This document shows, one piece after another, positions 1 through 10,911 of a stretch of DNA of 64,000 nucleotides. Source of the stretch: Pohlia nutans (taxonomy: Eukaryota; Streptophyta; Bryopsida; Bryales; Mniaceae); NCBI GenBank assembly GCA_022496805.1, contig CM040089.1, positions 1,800,501-1,864,500 of the forward strand. Reading direction: 5' to 3'. Below the pieces are notes generated by a model. The model did not search any database. It saw only the letters and a list, made by a program, of their open reading frames with translations, and was not told the DNA's origin. Made by a program: the position numbers and the translations under genes. How positions within the stretch are numbered: the stretch's first letter is position 1; every line of letters begins with the position of its first letter.

Positions 1-955
1 ACGATATGTGACTAGTCATGTTTGCATACTCATCACCATCCTCAATCCAATCACTCATGCTTGCATCACCCTCGATGACATCACTCATGCTTGCATCTCC
101 CTCGATGCCATCACTCATGCTTGCATCACCCTCGATGCCATCACTCATGCTTGCATCAAATCTAGCCGTAAATGCGTACTCATCCCCATCATCACAAACT
201 TTGGTGTTGTTTGCACTCTCCTTCTCATTGAATTTACGTTTGTAGCAAAATTTGGCAATGTGGCCCTTCTTACCACAATAGAAACACACTTTGTCGCTTG
301 AGCTCCCACCGCCTCCATTCTTTGATTGCTTCGCCACGAGCGCCGCTCCATCTTCTCGAGACTCGTTCTCCTTTCTCCACGATAGCTCGTGCAACAACCG
401 TGAGGTCACATAGTCCAATGTGAGCTCCGAAATGGGTCTTGACTCCAACGCCACGATGAGGTACTCGTATGATGATGGAAGGCTCTCCAAAAGTGTCATC
501 ACGATGTCACCATCCGTAACCGACACGTCGCAACCGTTGAGTTGATCCGCGAGAACCTTGACCTTGTTGATGTGCGCCAACATGTCATCTTCTTCGCCCA
601 TCTTGATGGTGAAGAACTTGCGCCTCAAAAACAAGATGTTGGCCAATGTCTTTGCTTCGTGAATGTTGCAAAGCTTGGACCATGCTTCCGCGGGTGTCTT
701 GCACGAACGAATGTGCGCAAGTTGCGAATCCGCGAGGTTGAGTGCCAAAATGGCAAATGCCTTCTTCTCCCTCCTTTTGTACGCTTGCATGTCTCTAGGA
801 TCCGTAGAAATGAAAGGAGACTCCTTACTACCCTCGACAATCTCCCACAACTCCTTCTCGGCCATCACCATCTCCATTTTGAACTTCCACAAGTGGAAAT
901 TCACCCCATCAAACTTGTCCACGACCTTGGGACCCTCACCCTCAAAAGATGCCAT
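1..955 (-). CDS. Ty1/copia retrotransposon gag, partial at left edge
   Basis: This is the start of a copia-type gag-pol polyprotein, which packages retrotransposon RNA into cytoplasmic particles. The reading frame opens at ATG 955 (MASFEGEGPKVVDKFDG) and stays open to base 1, about 318 codons, so the rest of gag and all of pol lie outside. The first 200 residues look like the plant UBN2-type gag domain (FHLWKFKMEM, FLRRKFFTIKM, LLESLPSSYEYLI). A CCHC zinc knuckle, CFYCGKKGHIAKFC, follows at about 286-245. Beyond the knuckle a 30-bp unit is repeated four times in frame (51-157) and gives repeats of DASMSDGIEG. There is no stop or frameshift in the visible part, so the copy may be fairly young. 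No gene lies beside it. The gag call is firm; activity is unknown. Confidence 0.9.
   Translation of the reverse strand, partial: MASFEGEGPKVVDKFDGVNFHLWKFKMEMVMAEKELWEIVEGSKESPFISTDPRDMQAYKRREKKAFAILALNLADSQLAHIRSCKTPAEAWSKLCNIHEAKTLANILFLRRKFFTIKMGEEDDMLAHINKVKVLADQLNGCDVSVTDGDIVMTLLESLPSSYEYLIVALESRPISELTLDYVTSRLLHELSWRKENESREDGAALVAKQSKNGGGGSSSDKVCFYCGKKGHIAKFCYKRKFNEKESANNTKVCDDGDEYAFTARFDASMSDGIEGDASMSDGIEGDASMSDVIEGDASMSDWIEDGDEYANMTSHIS
51..157 (-). repeat. 30-bp in-frame tandem repeat in gag, four copies
   Basis: The motif TCACTCATGCTTGCATC recurs at 51, 81, 111 and 141 with a 30-bp period and few differences. Because 30 is a multiple of three, the gag frame is kept and an acidic ten-residue unit is repeated after the zinc knuckle. 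Confidence 0.9.
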
Positions 956-1043
956 GATCCTCACTTACGTATGCCTCCCCACACAAATCAAACCTCAAAC
1001 ACAAACACACAACTTGTTTTTGTGATTTTGTTTGCACTAATAT

Positions 1044-1368
1044 TGCACCTTTGTGCACCCAATGGCTTCAAAACAACCCCAAACACTAGATCAGCACTTT
1101 TGTGCTCCACACACACCTTCCAACACTTAAATGTGAGAGTCCTCACCCAAAAAAATCAAAGAGGCTCACCAAAACCCCTCAAATCACTCAAATGGAGCTC
1201 AAAACAACTCCAAATGCCTCAATACGACACCTTAGTGTCCCCAATCACTCAATGCACATCAATGACACCTTTGTGTCCCTCAAGAGCACTCACTCAATGC
1301 ACACGAACTCACACAAGTCCCTCAAAACCCCAATTGCATTGAAATTGCTCAAAACCGCACCTTTGTGC
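1044..1368. repeat. Five recurring 4-5 bp stem / 4-nt loop hairpins
   Basis: Perfect small inverted repeats with the same design occur at 1044-1057 (TGCAC-CTTT-GTGCA), 1093-1106 (AGCAC-TTTT-GTGCT), 1226-1239 (GACAC-CTTA-GTGTC), 1264-1277 (GACAC-CTTT-GTGTC) and 1357-1368 (GCAC-CTTT-GTGC). Stem sequences differ but pairing and loop type are kept. Confidence 0.75.
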
Positions 1369-1648
1369 ACAAACTAGCTCCAAATGAAAATTTGAGCACC
1401 CCAAGAGTATGAAACACATGCAACACCTAAAAGCAAGTGCCTAATACTAGGATCAGATGGTAGACCCTCCACGAGAGCCCTCACACCTCACAAATCACTT
1501 GCATTCACTCAAATGCTCACAATTGAACCAAACGAAGTTCCACTCGCAAAGAAGAGATAGAAGCAATAAAGAGGAGATCCAAGGGAAGAATTTGACCAAA
1601 GAGAGTGCTCCAACATGTTACTTCAGCCCACGCACTCCTCTAAAAGAC

Positions 1649-1705
1649 ACCAACACTCCAACAAGCTCCAAAAACTCCAACAAGCTCCAAAAACTCCAAC
1701 AATGC
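1649..1705. repeat. 19-bp tandem repeat, about three copies
   Basis: The unit CAACAAGCTCCAAAAACTC is repeated nearly exactly, with a third copy altered (CAACAATGCTCCAAAAACC). It lies inside the putative copia leader/LTR. Confidence 0.7.
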
Positions 1706-2049
1706 TCCAAAAACCGCCCGTTGCACACCGACCTCAAAACGCTTGCACAAATGCAATCTAATACTCATGAAACACACATGAGTGGGCCCATAACCTATTG
1801 AAGGTAGTAGAAGATTGCACAAGGCACACACAAACACAAGGAATGCGTAGAAAGAGATGATTTTTACTCAAAGGCCTTCCACCTTAAGTAGTGTACACTT
1901 AGGAGGTCACCATGGCAAACCATATGGGATAACCCATCACAAGGACACTCTAGAGATCAGCCCATGCCTAACCCCTCCTCCCACACACCATTATTTAGCA
2001 CCCGAACCTCTTTGGCTTCTAGCAATACTACCCTACATCATTTATCTCA

Positions 2050-2379
2050 ATATCACCAAGGTGCAGCAAAATTTCTAAATTTAGATACACGGATGATTTT
2101 CATTAACGAAACTTTTCTTCATTGTAATTTACACCTTAGGTAAAAAAATCGGAATTTTCTAGTACATTTTGTAATTGATATAGATTTTCTTTACAATCAA
2201 TTCATAAAACCATAGTAATTTCAAATTTTCACCAAATTTATGAAAAATTCATGATTTGTAGTAGTCATGTGACTTCATCTACTAAAAATATAAAATTGAA
2301 TTCTTGTATTATTTTAGTAGCAAAATTGAGTGTGACAAATAAAACATGATTTCATGGTCATAGGCCCAACCTTTAGGGG
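2050..2379. mobile_element. Right half of a TTAA-type MITE (subfamily B)
   Basis: The right end reads CTTTAGGGG followed by TTAA at 2380-2383. The interior matches 45105-45330 and 47262-47350, the host parts of another element, at many positions. The left end is missing and appears cut off where the copia-like DNA begins near 2045. Confidence 0.65.
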
Positions 2380-2383
2380 TTAA

Positions 2384-3477
2384 GGTTGAACCTCCAACTT
2401 AAGGAATCAGTGTATTTTTAGCAATTATATGTTTAGTGAAATATTTTTTGTTCACTTTACATAAGGTTTAATAAAGAATATTTATTATTCCACAATTTTA
2501 TTCTTAATATTGAAAATTGAAATAAATTTTAAAAGTGGAAAGTACACCAAGACTCAATATCAACATATAGGTTCCCCCATGTTCACAATATGTGGTACTA
2601 ATTTTCATGCATGATGATACCCAAAACCACCAACTACTTCTTCACAATGCTTGGCATGCCATTAGTTTGCTTGAATAGTGAAATTGGTGGTTTTGAGTCT
2701 CAATTGGGGAGACTCCAAGAAAAGTCTACATTCCAAAGTTGGGGGAACTGATGGGTTTAGAGCATTCAACCTTAGGGTCTCCTTCCATGTTGGCCCTAGT
2801 GGGCAACTGATCACAAGGAATCTCATCATAGAGTCATTTCATTCTTGTCTTATATGCAATTTCCACCCACCCGATCTACATTTAAGGAGGCCCTTAGAGC
2901 AAGCCCAACAACTCCAAACCAAATATGTCCACCAAGTAGTAATTTGAGGGCCATTTTTAACTTAGAAGAATGTTAGACAAGAAGCAACCCAACAGCACTC
3001 CTTGTGCGAACACCAAGGCAACTTGTTAAAAGAAGATTTTATGAATATAACTTGATGACCTTGAAGCATAGGCCATGAATAGTCTTCAAGCTCGTTATCT
3101 AATTATTGATTGAGCAAAGATACTTGCTCGGTGTGAGAAATTTGCTTACACAAAAGTTTCTGCACATGGCAAGAAAAACTCAAGCTTTGGCCCCAAATAC
3201 TATTTTTGGCGTTAGTGGGTAGTTGTTGGGCCAAACTTCAAAGCAAGTGGAGCTAGCTACACCAAATCTTGACGTTGGTTCCTCAAAAGCACCTGCTGCT
3301 AGGCATGCTAATCATGGCTATTGAAGCATGGCAAATATCATTTGCATGTCATTCTCCATGAAGCCACAAGCTACAAATCCAATCGGTTGCAGAGCCCGGG
3401 TTGCATGGTCCTTGCTACAGTGTACTGCACATGCCAATGTGCATCCTGAACTCTCAGCCATCTATTAGGGCGAGCTT
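2384..3477. other. Intergenic, no recognisable feature
   Basis: AT-rich DNA with one 89-codon open frame on the plus strand (2678-2947) that resembles no family I know and has no clear coding bias. I see no RNA gene or repeat of note. Confidence 0.4.
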
Positions 3478-3668
3478 CCATGTGAGGATCGGTCCGGTGG
3501 AAGGCAGTAGAAGACAAGAAACGAGGTCTCAACAGTCACCGATACTCCACCCATTTCGGTGGAAGTAAAAATTATACTCCTGAGTTTCACTGATTTTCAC
3601 CGATTCGGTGGAGCTCCCCTCTTCTGCGGCCTGATCACCAATCATCCACCCTACATGGAAGTCGGCCC
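3478..3668. mobile_element. Tourist/Harbinger-like MITE with TTA target duplication
   Basis: Terminal inverted repeats begin GGGCGAGCTTCCATGTGAGG on the left and end in CTACATGGAAGTCGGCCC on the right. The element is flanked on both sides by TTA (3475-3477 and 3669-3671), the target typical of PIF/Harbinger. A second copy with the same termini is at 20034-20223. Confidence 0.8.
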
Positions 3669-3735
3669 TTAGTAGAAGTCTTCTACCATATTGGTATGAT
3701 GGGTGTATTTCATATTCCATCTTGTGGCCTACATA

Positions 3736-3958
3736 GCATAATAGAGCAGTGCAATGGAGCACCCTTCCGAAAACTGAATTGAAAGAGAATTTTTATTTAG
3801 ATTCACTTTTCTAAGTAATGAAAGAATGCCATTTATATTCCATGAATTTTGCGACTACCGCATCATTGCCACATAATATTTGTTTTTAATTGTAACTAGA
3901 CTGTGATTCCATTGCAAAAGGGTGTTGACTTTCATGGCTCTATTATGCTATGCTACGA
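3736..3958. mobile_element. MITE, family with GCATAATAGAGCA ends, copy 1
   Basis: The 223-bp element begins GCATAATAGAGCAGTGCA and ends GGCTCTATTATGC, flanked by TA on both sides. Related copies are at 15605-15816, 39230-39847 and 45338-47194. The 60 bp after this copy also match the 60 bp after the 45338 copy, so the true mobile unit may be longer. Confidence 0.8.
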
Positions 3959-5124
3959 GCAAGCATTCATTAATATTTAGAACATTTTAAAACAATGCTT
4001 ACTATTGAGCAAAGTTCCATATGTTGGTAAAATCAGCAAATTCTATATGAGAGGACTATTGCAAGCATAAAATCTACCCAACAAATTTGACATACTTGCA
4101 GTTGAAGGACTCTCCAATATTATCAACATCTCCCCATCACAAAAAAATTACTGTAATTGGTAAAGAATTTAATAGGCTTGCAAAGGTAATTTGGATGAAA
4201 GTCATCCAAGATTGTATAAGAAAGTTACAAGGCTTTGAATCTGTTCGTGATTCAGTTGCTGGACGTTAGAACGTTTAGGGGTTAATGTGCAAAATGGTGA
4301 ATGAATACACAATTCTCTCCATGTTCTTCTGACCCGTTTGTCTTCCAGGATGCCACTCTTTCCAACAACAACCAAAAAATAATAATTACTGGCTAGGTAG
4401 AAAAATACCCTAATTTTGATCTTATAAAGTTCATCCCTTCAGCTGAAATCCTGAGAGTTATGCCCATATTCCCGAAATCACATTCTTCTATTGCATCCAA
4501 ATCACTCAAAATTGTGTTTGTTCAAACGAAGTTGCCACTGCAATCCAACTGATTTTGAGGCACTGATCCTCAAGCATCTCTGTTCTATTCTCTAGAGTAT
4601 TTAAAATAAAATTTAACATGTCAGACATGTCAGAGTTCTGACGATGTAAATATCGACAAGTGGCATGCAGATCATGCACGCTACAACAGGTGGAACTATA
4701 TATGTCACATTGTCACTCTCCACGTCCCGCCGGTACCACAGGATCATACGTAAAGAAAGCACAGCTGGCATTACCATGCTTTATTGCACCTTCCATGGTT
4801 TTACTGTACTCTTCTTGTTTTGTAAGTTAAGTAACAGGACCAAGCAGCCATTTATCATAACTTACAACTCTTCCAACCAAATGTCAAAGTTGTGTTTCAA
4901 CCAGCATTGTTCATACATAAGGTCCTTTAGCCTTTGTAAGCAGTACCTAGGAGTAAGAATTGCTGCACGAGAATCGTTGTAGCGGATTCTAGAATATTTT
5001 ACATGCCACGTAATTCTTTAACTAAAGAATGATGGTGGAAAGTTGGAAGTCCGCACCAACCCCGCCTCAAGAATCACATGTTTTGAATTTTTTTTTTATC
5101 TTTCATGCAGTGAGATCAAAAGAG

Positions 5125-5144
5125 TTAACCCTGGCAAGGGTTAA
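5125..5144. repeat. Mini-palindrome of two TTAA-element ends
   Basis: TTAACCCT and AGGGTTAA face each other across only GGCA. Both halves equal the outermost bases of the TTAA-type elements of this window, so this may be a nearly complete internal deletion product or a footprint. Chance cannot be excluded for a 20-bp site. Confidence 0.4.
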
Positions 5145-5339
5145 AGAACCTTATGTATGTTCTGGTATGTGCTAAACAAAAATATCAAGTGGAGATTAGA
5201 CCCATGGCTGGGTGCTCACTGAAGTTAATTCTAATGTTCGGAAAAAAAACACTGTTCAGAGTAGTTGGTCAAGGTACTACCTGTTGACCTCCTGGTATGA
5301 AGTCATGAACACAGTAACCAAGGCAGTAGATACTTGACA

Positions 5340-5415
5340 ATTTTTCATTTAGATTTTTCATTTAGATTTTATGTTTAGATTTTTATGTTTAGATTTTTCA
5401 GTTAGATTTTTCATT
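5340..5415. repeat. Short degenerate tandem array, TTTAGATTTTT unit
   Basis: Six to seven close variants of a T-rich 11-14 bp unit stand in a row. This is low-complexity DNA with no visible role. Confidence 0.6.
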
Positions 5416-6034
5416 CAAATGTGCAGTATGTACGGTACACAAGAGATGGTTCATTTTTTCCATCTTTGTTTCCCATAGCCCATCACTGATGCAAGTGGGT
5501 CTGTAATGTGCTGTAGAGACTAGAGAGGGAGCTCACTCAGTCAAATATGCTGCACCACCCACCCTACCAAAACATGCCATTTTACAAGTTGGAGAATTGG
5601 TCAGTCCGGGACTGTGAGTGTCGTAGCAATTTCTGTAAACAGTGACTGATTCCCATTGAAATTCTTTGGCATCATGGCACATTCAGATTGATATGATCCT
5701 GAAATTATGTGGCACCTATGTTTACGGGTGTAAACTACACATGTGGAAAGTGTTCAATCACATGGGCACACAACATCGTTTATCTCTGCACATGTCGGAA
5801 TGTGATATGGGAGGGTGTGATAATAACAACTAAATTCAGAGTGTAATATAACTTACAGCCATAATATAATCACACAACTGGGCCTAGGCCCTAGGGGTTT
5901 GTGACATTGATGAAACTAATGGACAAAGGCAATCACAAGAAATTATTCATAGTTCAAAATATATGCATCTAAAATCACCCCAAAATTAATTCAAAATCAT
6001 TCCCAAATTAATTCAAAATCATCCCAAAATTGTA

Positions 6035-6136
6035 CTCCCTCTGTCCCATAATGACTTACACGTAGGTTCTTTGAAATCTTCCTCAAGAGGTAGATTTCAG
6101 AGAACCTACGTGCAAGTCATTATGGGACAGAGGGAG
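6035..6136. mobile_element. Stowaway MITE forming an almost complete 102-bp hairpin
   Basis: Ends are CTCCCTCTGTCCCATAATG and its complement, flanked by TA. The two arms of about 45 bp pair nearly perfectly around a loop of about 12 bases. The CTCCCTC terminus is the known signature of plant Stowaway (Tc1/mariner) elements. Confidence 0.9.
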
Positions 6137-6477
6137 TATAACTTAATGTATGTTTGCACTTGATATTAGAAGTGGTATTAGCAAAGTGAATTCAGTTCAA
6201 AGATGTAACTTACCTAAATTTGTTTCAAAGACTCTCGCTAACATCATTCTTAACTCCTAACTGCTCAAGTGTTCATATTATGGATGATGAATGGTAAATC
6301 TCAGTAAGATTTCATTCATCAAGCTACTTTTTGCAAGTTAAAAAAATACTTAAAAATACTATAGCAAGATAGCTTCATGCATGGGTGAAACGATTAGAAA
6401 GGGGATGATTTGTGAAAATTTTATGCCTCATTTCATGTTGCAGTGATTCACCATAAATTTCTAAGATCTTAGATCAC

Positions 6478-6823
6478 AAGTGCTCTTGAAAAAGTTAGCT
6501 CATAAAATTAAGCAACCGAAAAATCTCCAAAAATCACTACACTCAAAGTATTACATTTCAATTCATCACAACAAATTTCATCCATAGATTGTCAATATCT
6601 TATTCGTAATCAAAATTTAAAAAATAAATTGAATTTTAAGTTTCAAATTTCATACAAAAACATTAGTGATAGCAATCATAGATCTAATTGTATGAATAGA
6701 ATCAAAAATTCATAATGTACAACTTTTATTAGTAAATCAAGTTCAAAATATCACTCCTAATTGCATTTTATAATGCATTTTTACAATTCTCCAAATCTAA
6801 GGAGGACTGTGGGCATTTAGGGA
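6478..6823. mobile_element. TTAA-type element remnant (subfamily D)
   Basis: The right end reads CATTTAGGGA followed by TTAA (6824-6827). The 345 bp before it match 37258-37602 in reverse orientation, where the intact outer end is TTAA-CCCCTAAATGCC. Both copies lose similarity at the same inner point, so the far end is not defined. Confidence 0.6.
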
Positions 6824-6848
6824 TTAACACCAAGTGAGAAAATTGATA

Positions 6849-6928
6849 CTCCCTCTGTCCCATAAAAGACCATGAAATCTAATCTACCGCAAAGTAGTTT
6901 TCATGATCTTTTCATGAGACAGATGAAG
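6849..6928. mobile_element. Stowaway MITE, 80 bp
   Basis: Starts CTCCCTCTGTCCCATAAAAG and ends with a diverged complement (CATGAGACAGATGAAG); flanked by TA. The inner arms (CATGAAATCTA / AAAGTAGTTTTCATG) also pair. Confidence 0.8.
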
Positions 6929-7345
6929 TATAATTGATCCACACTACATTCAAACCACCTTGGATTCTCAACTTTTTCACTATGACATAGTTTGAATGTG
7001 TGACAAGTGTGCTACAATCAATGGTTGTGTATTTCAGTGGCATGAATGTTCAATTTGCGATGTTGCTACACATCTATATGCCTACCCATCAGTGTCGTTC
7101 CATGTGCATTTTGGCTCCTGTAGCTGCCAGTAGGGGTTGCGATCTGCTTTATATTTTAGGTTTTTGAATTGCATGGATCCGCCACTGGTCCAGCGAGTTT
7201 GCAGAATGTGCAGTCATATTGAAGAGAAGAGTCAACCCAATAAGGATGAGCCCATACCTGAGAAATCAAGCTTTACATTCCGTCACACTCACTCATTTTT
7301 ATGCCTTTCAATTAAATAAGAATCCAACTTTATATTTTTAATTAA

Positions 7346-7882
7346 CCCTTTAACGTCCCGATTCAACACTGTTTTCAAAGAAGTGTTATAAAATGTTTGA
7401 TGAAAACCAAAAATGGGGTTGATGGTCAAAGCAAAGTTGTAAATGTCAATGTGAAGATCACATCTGTATAGTTGGATTTATTTTATTTTTATTTAATATT
7501 TTTAAATTAATTTTGCAAGGTTTTCTTTTGAAATTCAATTTAAAATCCCAAATTAGCACAATTTTTTTTAAATATGGTAATGAAATTGGAATAACATGCA
7601 CTTTGAGATGGTATGGTTTCCATTATTTGATTCTACTTATTTAGGAAAATGAGATTTAAGGTCCCACTTTTTGAACTAAAAATGAAACTTGACATAAACC
7701 AATTCTGTTGTTTTTCTAAAAATCATAATAACCATTTTGAAGATCCAAACCGTACAAAGGATAGTCAACTTGCTCAAGAACCATGAGAAATTTTGGTGGA
7801 TGAAAACTGTCCAATTTGGATGAGAATCTAGCAATTTCAATCTGTGCGTCGTCCAAATAGTGGACGCTGGCGCGTTAAAGGG
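7346..7882. mobile_element. TTAA-flanked MITE, subfamily A, 537 bp
   Basis: The element starts CCCTTTAACGTCCCGATTC and ends GGACGCTGGCGCGTTAAAGGG in short pieces, with TTAA at 7342-7345 and 7883-7886. No open frame fits a transposase. Copies of the same length are at 14985-15524 and 59630-60169. A TTAA target with CCC...GGG ends is the hallmark of piggyBac; that assignment is by structure only. Confidence 0.85.
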
Positions 7883-7886
7883 TTAA

Positions 7887-8963
7887 ATGAAAGGTCATAA
7901 TTAGGTGTAACTTTAATCACATTATTGTAAGCAAAGGGCAAGGCTGCACTTCTAGATAGAATATTTAATTATCTTCAAAAAATAAAGTGCAGCAAATGAA
8001 AAACATTTACAAATAGTTTTCAAGATTCTCTTATTCATCATACAAAAAAATAATTTTTTGATAAATAATCTCTCAAAAATTTAAACATTTATTTTTGGAA
8101 ATGTTTTTTGTCGACCCTATCTTCTAGTTATGGTAATCTAATTGCCTAGGGTCCAAACTGTGTGCCACAGTTTGAATGGATGACAAGTGTGCTAACCTAC
8201 AATCAGTAATAGAGTTATTTGCTAATTTATAGAGAGCGGGGCTGCTGACCCTCAATTCTCCAAAATGAAAGGTTGAAGTTGAAAAATAGAACTTCAGTTT
8301 TTCAAGAACTATTAAGTTAAAATTATATTAAGTTCCTTATTTAGTTTTACTTAGCTTTAAATATTTATTTTGAACATTTTTATAATGATGCTTAATTTTT
8401 TCTTTGCCTTTTTTACAATATCCTACGTTTGAAGGTGGGGAAATATTCATTTTGTTTTCATTTTTACTCTTTGCATTAGAAATGACAATTTTCAAGTGTT
8501 TTTGGATGAAACCTACTCAAGGTCCTTTAGGGATCAAGACTGCAACATTAAACTGAAATTTTATAAAATTGAAAAAGATTAGATTATTTTTAGGTGTTTC
8601 TTACATCTTCAAGACTTGTGACATATTTTAAACTATCTCATGCAATCAATTTGTTTAGTATGAATCCAAAAAGACATCTTGCTACATACGTGGTACTAGT
8701 AGTAATATAAATGTTAATTTGAGTGAGAAATTTTGGTTACCAAAATACTAGTTCTATAATTAATTTTATCATATAATTGAGTGTTCAATTCAAATATGAA
8801 TTCTATAAATAAAGAACATTTTGTTCAAGCCAAATAACGAATATGGAATTTTGGACTTTCAAAGGATATTTCAAAAGAATCATGTGATTGTGGTTGACAC
8901 TCTCTTTCTTCATCCTTAGGGTTTTATTTTAGATTTACTTTCTAATTTTGTTTTTTGTTTTTT
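7887..8963. other. Intergenic, AT-rich, no recognisable feature
   Basis: No open frame of note, RNA gene or clear repeat was seen here. Confidence 0.4.
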
Positions 8964-9101
8964 ATGGACCAACGGAAACGAGGGTTATATGTTCCAAAGA
9001 GAACCTATTTGCGCGGTAGAGGAGCCTACGTGAGTGAAGTGAGCCCGGAGGTGAAGTGGCAACTCCTTCAGTTGGTGACTCCTAGTCGCATGCAACCTTG
9101 A
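8964..9101 (+). CDS. Possible 45-residue basic small ORF
   Basis: An ATG after a long T-rich tract opens 45 codons, rich in Arg and Lys at the start (MDQRKRGLYVPKRTYLRGRG) and ending in LLQLVTPSRMQP. Base composition is clearly higher in GC than the surrounding DNA, which is the only coding hint. It resembles no protein I know. It could be an exon of an unrecognised gene, a relic, or chance. Confidence 0.2.
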   Translation: MDQRKRGLYVPKRTYLRGRGAYVSEVSPEVKWQLLQLVTPSRMQP

Positions 9102-10744
9102 AATTCTCCTTTCACCGCACCACCAAAGCTAAGGCGAATCTTCAATCACTCACGATCACCGCACAAAGAATTAGAAATTGGGTAACGGCTCTTTAAATTG
9201 TCTTTTTGAGCCGTTTGATTTGGTAGGTGGATTGAAACTTAAAATTCATAAATCGAATAGAAATGAGGTGTTGTTGTCAAAGTAAGGCGAATCTTCAAAT
9301 GCTCCTGTCTTACACACTATGAACAATTAGGAAACAATTTTGGTATCATTGAAATTCTCTACAAGATAGAGTATCGCCTTAGAACTCGTCTTGGAATTTG
9401 GTATCGTCTTAGAATTCTGTACAAGATAGAGTGCTTCCTTGCTCAAATTCATGAAGATTTGTCAGAGATATTCATGTTTAAAATTCTATTTCACGACATG
9501 ACACACTTTTGGAGTTTGTTATGAGAAGTGAGTAGGTGTGCATTTCCAAATGGAGGCCTGTAAATGTCTTATACATTGCCACTACCCCTTCAATGTTTTT
9601 TTAAATTATTATTTATTTTATTAATTTTTTCTTTTGCTCTTATGATCTATTTTTAGTTAGTACGTACAAACATACATAATAAAACCCCATGGTCGGGAAA
9701 AGTTCTAGATTTATGTAGAGAAAGACATTTTATTTTAAATTCATTCTACAATGTTTATTTTAATAATATTATTTATGTATTTAATGCTTTTTTTAATTTA
9801 TTATTATTAATAATATTATTTTACTCTTACTTGAATGAGAGATCTTTTATTTTAATTTTTTTTCTCTAATATTTTTTGTTTCAATTTTTTTAATGTTTGT
9901 TTTATTTATAAAAAGTATTTATTCTATTGAATTTTCCTTTTCCTTTTATGATCTATTTTTAGTTGGAACGTACAAACATACATACATGCATGCATACTCA
10001 CTCAGTAAGAAGCCCATACACTCTAGTAGATAATTGTAGAGAACACGGTACAAAGCCCATAGATACTAGATAAATCTAGAGAACATACATGATCTTGCAA
10101 AGTACTCAAACTTTGCAAATAATCATCCAATATAGAATCTTCAAAAAATTGTTCAATAGCATTGCTGCTTGGTTGAGCATTGTTACTTGGTCCAGCAATG
10201 GATTGATTCAGCCTGTGACTTTACGACTTGCACCACCAAATAATGCTGAAACCACTTCTCTAATAGGCGTCCTCATGAAATCTGCATTTATGATAATGAA
10301 TCAAAAGTATGTCCAAACCTTTACATTCAATTTGTTTGAAATATATATTAAAAACCATGCACAACTTGAAGAGCTTTACGTAATTATGAAGACTGGTGGC
10401 TTCAATTTAATTTAAAAAAAAAATTGGCAATAAAAAAGCTGCTTACAAAATATTGTTTTAATAGTAAAACTTTCAAGTTAGTAAATGATACAACCTAATT
10501 TAAATTGGAAATGTGAAAGAAAAAAAAAAAAAAGGAAAAAAAGAAAAAAAGAAAAAAAGAAAAAGAGAAGTTGGAAATGTATTGGAGCGACTCTCAGGTG
10601 AATTTGAGATGTGAACTCCATGATGTGAACTCTATGAATGGCGGAGATTTGGTCTGGACGCTTCATGGGGAGCGGCTTTTAGTTAGCGGGTAACTCTAAT
10701 ACCCGTTCTGTAACATATTTGCCAGTAGGTCATAGTCATAAAAG
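9102..10744. other. Intergenic with short internal duplications
   Basis: The block TATGATCTATTTTTAGTT plus ACGTACAAACATACATA occurs twice (about 9642-9678 and 9947-9985), and AAGGCGAATCTTCAA occurs twice (near 9132 and 9284). A purine-rich stretch lies at 10518-10571. The 108-codon frame at 10089-10415 is not recognisable. Confidence 0.4.
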
Positions 10745-10911
10745 ATGAAAATCATTGAAGAGGAAAAAATACATCCACAGACGTTCATCCATTCAGACGG
10801 CGATAGGATCGACTTCTCCATGGCAGCCCACAGTAGTGCTCGCACTACTGGCGTGCTCGCACTACTTGATGTGCTCGCACTCTGGCTCCATTGCTGCGAA
10901 TTGGTCCTCCG

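Larger units (their letters stand above)
956..2045 (-). mobile_element. Probable leader and 5' LTR region of the copia element
   Basis: This C/A-rich stretch lies directly upstream of the gag start and is unlike the AT-rich DNA that begins near 2050, where homology to another repeat (45105 onward) starts. It should hold the untranslated leader and the 5' LTR in minus orientation. I could not find a convincing tRNA primer-binding site or delimit the LTR. It contains five short hairpins (1044-1368) and a 19-bp tandem repeat near 1649-1705. The boundary at about 2045 is inferred from where the homology starts. Confidence 0.5.
3959..6034. other. Intergenic with element remnants
   Basis: This stretch holds the right end of a TTAA-type element (ACGTTTAGGGG-TTAA, ends 4285), an isolated 20-bp palindrome of TTAA-element ends (5125-5144), and a short array of TTTAGATTTTT-like repeats (5340-5415). 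Open frames at 4087-4269 and 4665-4982 are not recognisable as proteins. Confidence 0.4.

Noticed and set aside
542..1342. 266-codon plus-strand frame
   Set aside because: It is the shadow of the minus-strand copia gag and its leader.
1449..1465. GATCAGATGGTAGACC as a retrotransposon primer-binding site
   Set aside because: It resembles the initiator-Met site only loosely and in the wrong orientation for the minus-strand gag.
10089..10415. 108-codon open frame on the plus strand
   Set aside because: AT-rich, no recognisable motif, no splice or promoter support; probably chance.
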